In this document: in pieces, positions 4,284 through 7,014 of the stretch | How positions within the stretch are numbered: the stretch's first letter is position 1 | Layout of the letters: every line of letters begins with the position of its first letter | Origin: Candidatus Saccharimonadota bacterium | Lineage (GTDB): Bacteria; Patescibacteriota; Saccharimonadia; Saccharimonadales; Saccharimonadaceae | NCBI GenBank assembly: GCA_009777365.1 | Contig: WRLZ01000035.1 | Coordinates: 1-7,014 of the forward strand | Direction: 5' to 3' | DNA: 7,014 nt | Position numbers and translations under genes: made by a program | Notes under the pieces: generated by a model | Database searches by the model: none | What the model saw: the letters and a program-made list of their open reading frames with translations, nothing else | Told to the model about the DNA's origin: nothing

Positions 4284-7014
4284 CTACTCCCCTAGCAAAT
4301 AATCCTCAAAACTCATCATCCCATTCGACCTTTTTCGGAGCTCCGCCTCATCCGGCCTCGAAAAGTCCAATTTCTTCACTCTCTGGCTGACAATCTTAAG
4401 TAGATCCCTAAACCTCTTATCAAGTTTTTCATCAAACTCAAACTCTATCGGCGGCAAAATCATCCCCGATTCCGCATCTCGCGCCGTAAAGTTCAAGCTC
4501 CCGCCCACTACACGATACCCCGCATAGCGCTTATCATTCTCCAGCAGAAGCTTATAGAAATAAAGCTGCCAACGATATTTGTATAGCCCAAGCTTACTAT
4601 CTGAATATTTCGCGTGCGGCTCTCCAGTCTTGAAGTCCAAGATTCGCAAAATTTTCGTAGCATCATCCCTCAAAACATAATCAATCCGCCCCGTTATCTG
4701 CACGCCATTCCAAAACGTCGAAATAGCCACCTCGCTTACATCGTCTGTTTCCGGCAAAAACAAACTCGGAGCAAAAGCCACATAATCCTTTAGGCTCCCG
4801 AGACAATGCGTAGAATATTCCTCCAGCCGATCCTGTCTTAAATTAGTCTTATTCTCTATGTATTCACGAATAAACCCAGCCAACTTCTCGTCATCCGGCG
4901 CCCGCCCCTCCCGCTTCACGAATTTCCCATAATAATCCAAGGCGTTGTGCGTTACGTTCCCCAATTCCACCTTTGCGTCAAATATCTTCGGCATAGCAAA
5001 AAGCAAATCCGCCTTGAACACATCCGGCCCAGCATAATCCAAGTCCAAATATTTCAAAAAACTCGAAGCACTCATCCTAAATCTCGCGACCTTCTCCTGC
5101 AATATCACATTGACATCCACCGAGCTCTCCTCCCGCTCCATCCATTGATACAGCAACCCCTTCGTGATATTCTTCCGCAAACTCTTCTCATCAATCTCCA
5201 CCTTCTCCGGCTCCATTATCCCGTTTAAGAACCCGATCGGGTCGAGATCCCCACCCTTTCTGTCATTTTCCGAGTACGTCATGACCAAATTATTTTTCGC
5301 CCGCGTCACGGCCACGAAGAATAGCCTCAGCCGCCCAAACTCATCACTATTCGCCCTCGAAATCGACACCAAGTTTTCTGGCCGCGGGAAGCTCGCATTA
5401 TTGCTTCGTTTATTATTCCACCCATTCTCCGAGCAATTAAGCATAAACACATAATCAAACTCCAACCCCTTCGAGCCGTGCGCCGACATGACTTGAATCG
5501 CGTTACCAAGATTCTTGAAAGGGTTTTTATCAAGCACTCGAATCCCCGCCTCTCGACAATCTTCCACATATTCCAAAAATTCCCCCAACGAAAAGTCATT
5601 CTTCTCCATCGCCTCCACCAAATTATTCCAAATCGTCGTCACGTGCGAAAGAGTATTATACAGCCCAGGATTTTCAAAGTTATCCTCCACTGGCTTATAC
5701 AGATAATCTATTATCTCCGCAATCACCACCTTCGCCGTCTGACTACCGAGCGCCGTCGCCCACGCGAACACTCGAGAACCCACTTCTTGCAACTTCTCAT
5801 CTTGGGTCTCGGAAGCCTTGTCGAGCATATACTTCTGCCAAGAAATCTTCTGCTCATGCGTCTCGCTCGCGATCTTCAGAATCGTCTTTGGTGCAATACC
5901 CAGCCTCTCTATGCCCAGCACCGGCAACCAAAGATGATTGGAAGGCAAACTCTTGCTCACAGCATTGATCAGCCTACAAAAGTTCAAAATCTCCTCCATC
6001 TCCCGACTCTCGAGAATATTCTCGCGCTTCTCATATTCCGTCGGCAAATCTTTCTCCAATATATACGGCATAAAATCCATCAAAATCTCATGCCTCGGCG
6101 CAATCACCGCAATACTCGCCAAAGAATCGCCCGAAGCAATCTTCGCAATCTCATCCGCCACCCACTGATATTCCATAAGCGGCGCCTTGAATTGCTTGAA
6201 CGAAATATCCGCACCCTTCTTTCGGAAGGCATCCAATTTTTCCGAAGACTTTTTCGCCCGCTCACTCTCCGGCACTTGCGTAATGATTTTCTCTGCAAGC
6301 TCCAATATCTCACTATGCGAACGATAATTCGTCTTCAGCGTAATCTGTTTCGTACCCTCATAATAATTCCTAAAGTCAATCAGGTTATGCGATAAAGCCC
6401 CCTGAAACGCCATGATTGCTTGGTCGTCATCTCCCACCGAAAGCACATTTGGCGAATCTCCATGCGGCAGAGTCGTGAGTAGCCGCACCAACCTATCCTG
6501 GTCTGGGTTTGTATCCTGGTACTCGTCGAGCAGCACGAATTGGTATCTCTCCTGCAAAGTATATCGAAGATCATCATGCGTCTCCAACGCATGAATCGCG
6601 CGTAGAATCATATCGTTGAAATCATAAAATCCATTCGCCCGCATCGCCTCCGAATACATGCGATATATCCCAGCCAAGCTAAGCAACCTCCCAGAAATCG
6701 TCTCGCTCTGCAAAACCGCCTTGTTATGTGAATTTCGCTTTAAGTTTTTAGTCTTAAATTCGCTGAGAGGCTTAGTCTTGCCCGTTTCTTCCGCTACCCC
6801 GATAGCCTCGCCTAGTTCCTCGATTAGCAAAGTTATATAACTTTTGACGTGTCCATTTCCAGTAGTAATTTCCGTCTTATCGCAAAGTTGTATAAGTTTC
6901 TCCAGCGCACCAGCGAAGATCGGCAAGGTTGTCTGAAGCTTCGGGCTTATCCTCGGCGGAAGATCTTCAAAGGCCTCCTTCACCGCCTCCGCGTCCGCCA
7001 AATTCTGCTCGGCA
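4284..7014 (-). CDS. UvrD/Rep-family ATP-dependent helicase fused to a RecB-like PD-(D/E)XK nuclease, N-terminus outside the window
   Basis: The frame is open from the window end to TAG 4286-4284, about 910 residues; numbering here starts at the Leu codon 7001-6999. Walker A (motif I) is missing because the 5' end is cut off, so a full protein of roughly 1,100 residues is expected. Seen in order: FYDFNDM (125-131), motif II VLLDEYQDTN (156-165), motif III VGDDDQAIMAFQGA (189-202), motif IV TNYRS (224-228), motif V SAHGSKGLEF (506-515) and motif VI FFVAVTRAK (561-569) with Arg567. The nuclease domain has His685 in GNVTHNALDYY, Asp774 in GRIDYV, Asp789 and Lys791 in LDFKTG, and Gln812/Tyr816 in WQLYFY: a full RecB/Cas4-type site. 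It lacks the Cys cluster of AddB or Cas4. The layout resembles AddA or AdnA/AdnB, suggesting end resection or DNA degradation. No partner subunit is visible. Motif III has Met where PcrA has Tyr257 and Gln where it has Arg260. Confidence 0.93.
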   Translation of the reverse strand, partial: AEQNLADAEAVKEAFEDLPPRISPKLQTTLPIFAGALEKLIQLCDKTEITTGNGHVKSYITLLIEELGEAIGVAEETGKTKPLSEFKTKNLKRNSHNKAVLQSETISGRLLSLAGIYRMYSEAMRANGFYDFNDMILRAIHALETHDDLRYTLQERYQFVLLDEYQDTNPDQDRLVRLLTTLPHGDSPNVLSVGDDDQAIMAFQGALSHNLIDFRNYYEGTKQITLKTNYRSHSEILELAEKIITQVPESERAKKSSEKLDAFRKKGADISFKQFKAPLMEYQWVADEIAKIASGDSLASIAVIAPRHEILMDFMPYILEKDLPTEYEKRENILESREMEEILNFCRLINAVSKSLPSNHLWLPVLGIERLGIAPKTILKIASETHEQKISWQKYMLDKASETQDEKLQEVGSRVFAWATALGSQTAKVVIAEIIDYLYKPVEDNFENPGLYNTLSHVTTIWNNLVEAMEKNDFSLGEFLEYVEDCREAGIRVLDKNPFKNLGNAIQVMSAHGSKGLEFDYVFMLNCSENGWNNKRSNNASFPRPENLVSISRANSDEFGRLRLFFVAVTRAKNNLVMTYSENDRKGGDLDPIGFLNGIMEPEKVEIDEKSLRKNITKGLLYQWMEREESSVDVNVILQEKVARFRMSASSFLKYLDLDYAGPDVFKADLLFAMPKIFDAKVELGNVTHNALDYYGKFVKREGRAPDDEKLAGFIREYIENKTNLRQDRLEEYSTHCLGSLKDYVAFAPSLFLPETDDVSEVAISTFWNGVQITGRIDYVLRDDATKILRILDFKTGEPHAKYSDSKLGLYKYRWQLYFYKLLLENDKRYAGYRVVGGSLNFTARDAESGMILPPIEFEFDEKLDKRFRDLLKIVSQRVKKLDFSRPDEAELRKRSNGMMSFEDYLLGE

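Noticed and set aside
4270..4288. Small hairpin AGTAG/CTACT at the helicase stop codon as a terminator
   Set aside because: The stem has only 5 bp and no following T tract on the - strand, so it is too weak to call.
5478..6395. 305-codon + strand frame inside the helicase gene
   Set aside because: It is antisense to strongly conserved helicase motifs. Its His/Arg/Leu/Ile-rich, low-complexity product is typical of a reverse-strand shadow.
6999..7001. TTG as the true start of the helicase gene
   Set aside because: The frame stays open to the window end (A-E-Q-N before it). A start here would leave out Walker A, which an otherwise intact helicase needs. The gene is cut by the window instead.

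Overview
The window looks like a piece of a compact bacterial chromosome of about 50% G+C. The standard code fits: TGA, TAA and TAG are all used as stops. The gene style (a receiver-only response regulator, short gaps, an FtsX with a long basic N-terminal extension, a UvrD-type helicase fused to a RecB-like nuclease) suggests a Patescibacteria/CPR genome, perhaps Saccharibacteria-like. That placement is inference from protein style, not from a marker alignment.

Region 1 (1-3758, + strand) is a cell-envelope and division block. It holds the C-terminal part of an S41 (CtpA-type) serine peptidase cut by the window start, a receiver-only response regulator, UMP kinase (pyrH), then ftsE and ftsX. 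The first three genes are packed with gaps of 10 and 0 nt. A 57-nt gap before ftsE carries a good extended -10 promoter placed so that the ftsE mRNA should begin at or next to its own ATG (leaderless). ftsE and ftsX overlap by one base. The block ends in a strong hairpin flanked by A and T runs. FtsEX is the membrane ABC complex that couples division to peptidoglycan hydrolase activation. An S41 peptidase nearby fits an envelope theme, while pyrH supplies UDP for nucleotide and cell-wall precursor synthesis.

Region 2 (3759-4283) is a small accessory stretch. A 67-aa charged, Gln-rich protein of unknown function is read on the - strand from a near-consensus promoter (TTGACT-17-TATAAT) through an ~80-nt leader with two hairpins. 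The promoter lies in a perfect 29-bp direct repeat. The second copy, 87 bp upstream, keeps the -35 but has a poor -10. Two inverted repeats sit between the copies, and one overlaps the -35 of the working copy. A perfect Shine-Dalgarno sequence on the + strand (3769-3778) has no convincing gene after it.

Region 3 (4284-7014, - strand) is one large helicase-nuclease gene. Its N-terminus, with Walker A, lies beyond the window end. Its motif II, IV, V and VI residues and a complete PD-(D/E)XK nuclease site are visible, so it probably works in double-strand break processing or degradation of incoming DNA.

I see no tRNA, rRNA, CRISPR array, insertion sequence or evident novel multi-gene system. 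The least explained part is the repeat/promoter/small-protein unit at 3759-4245.
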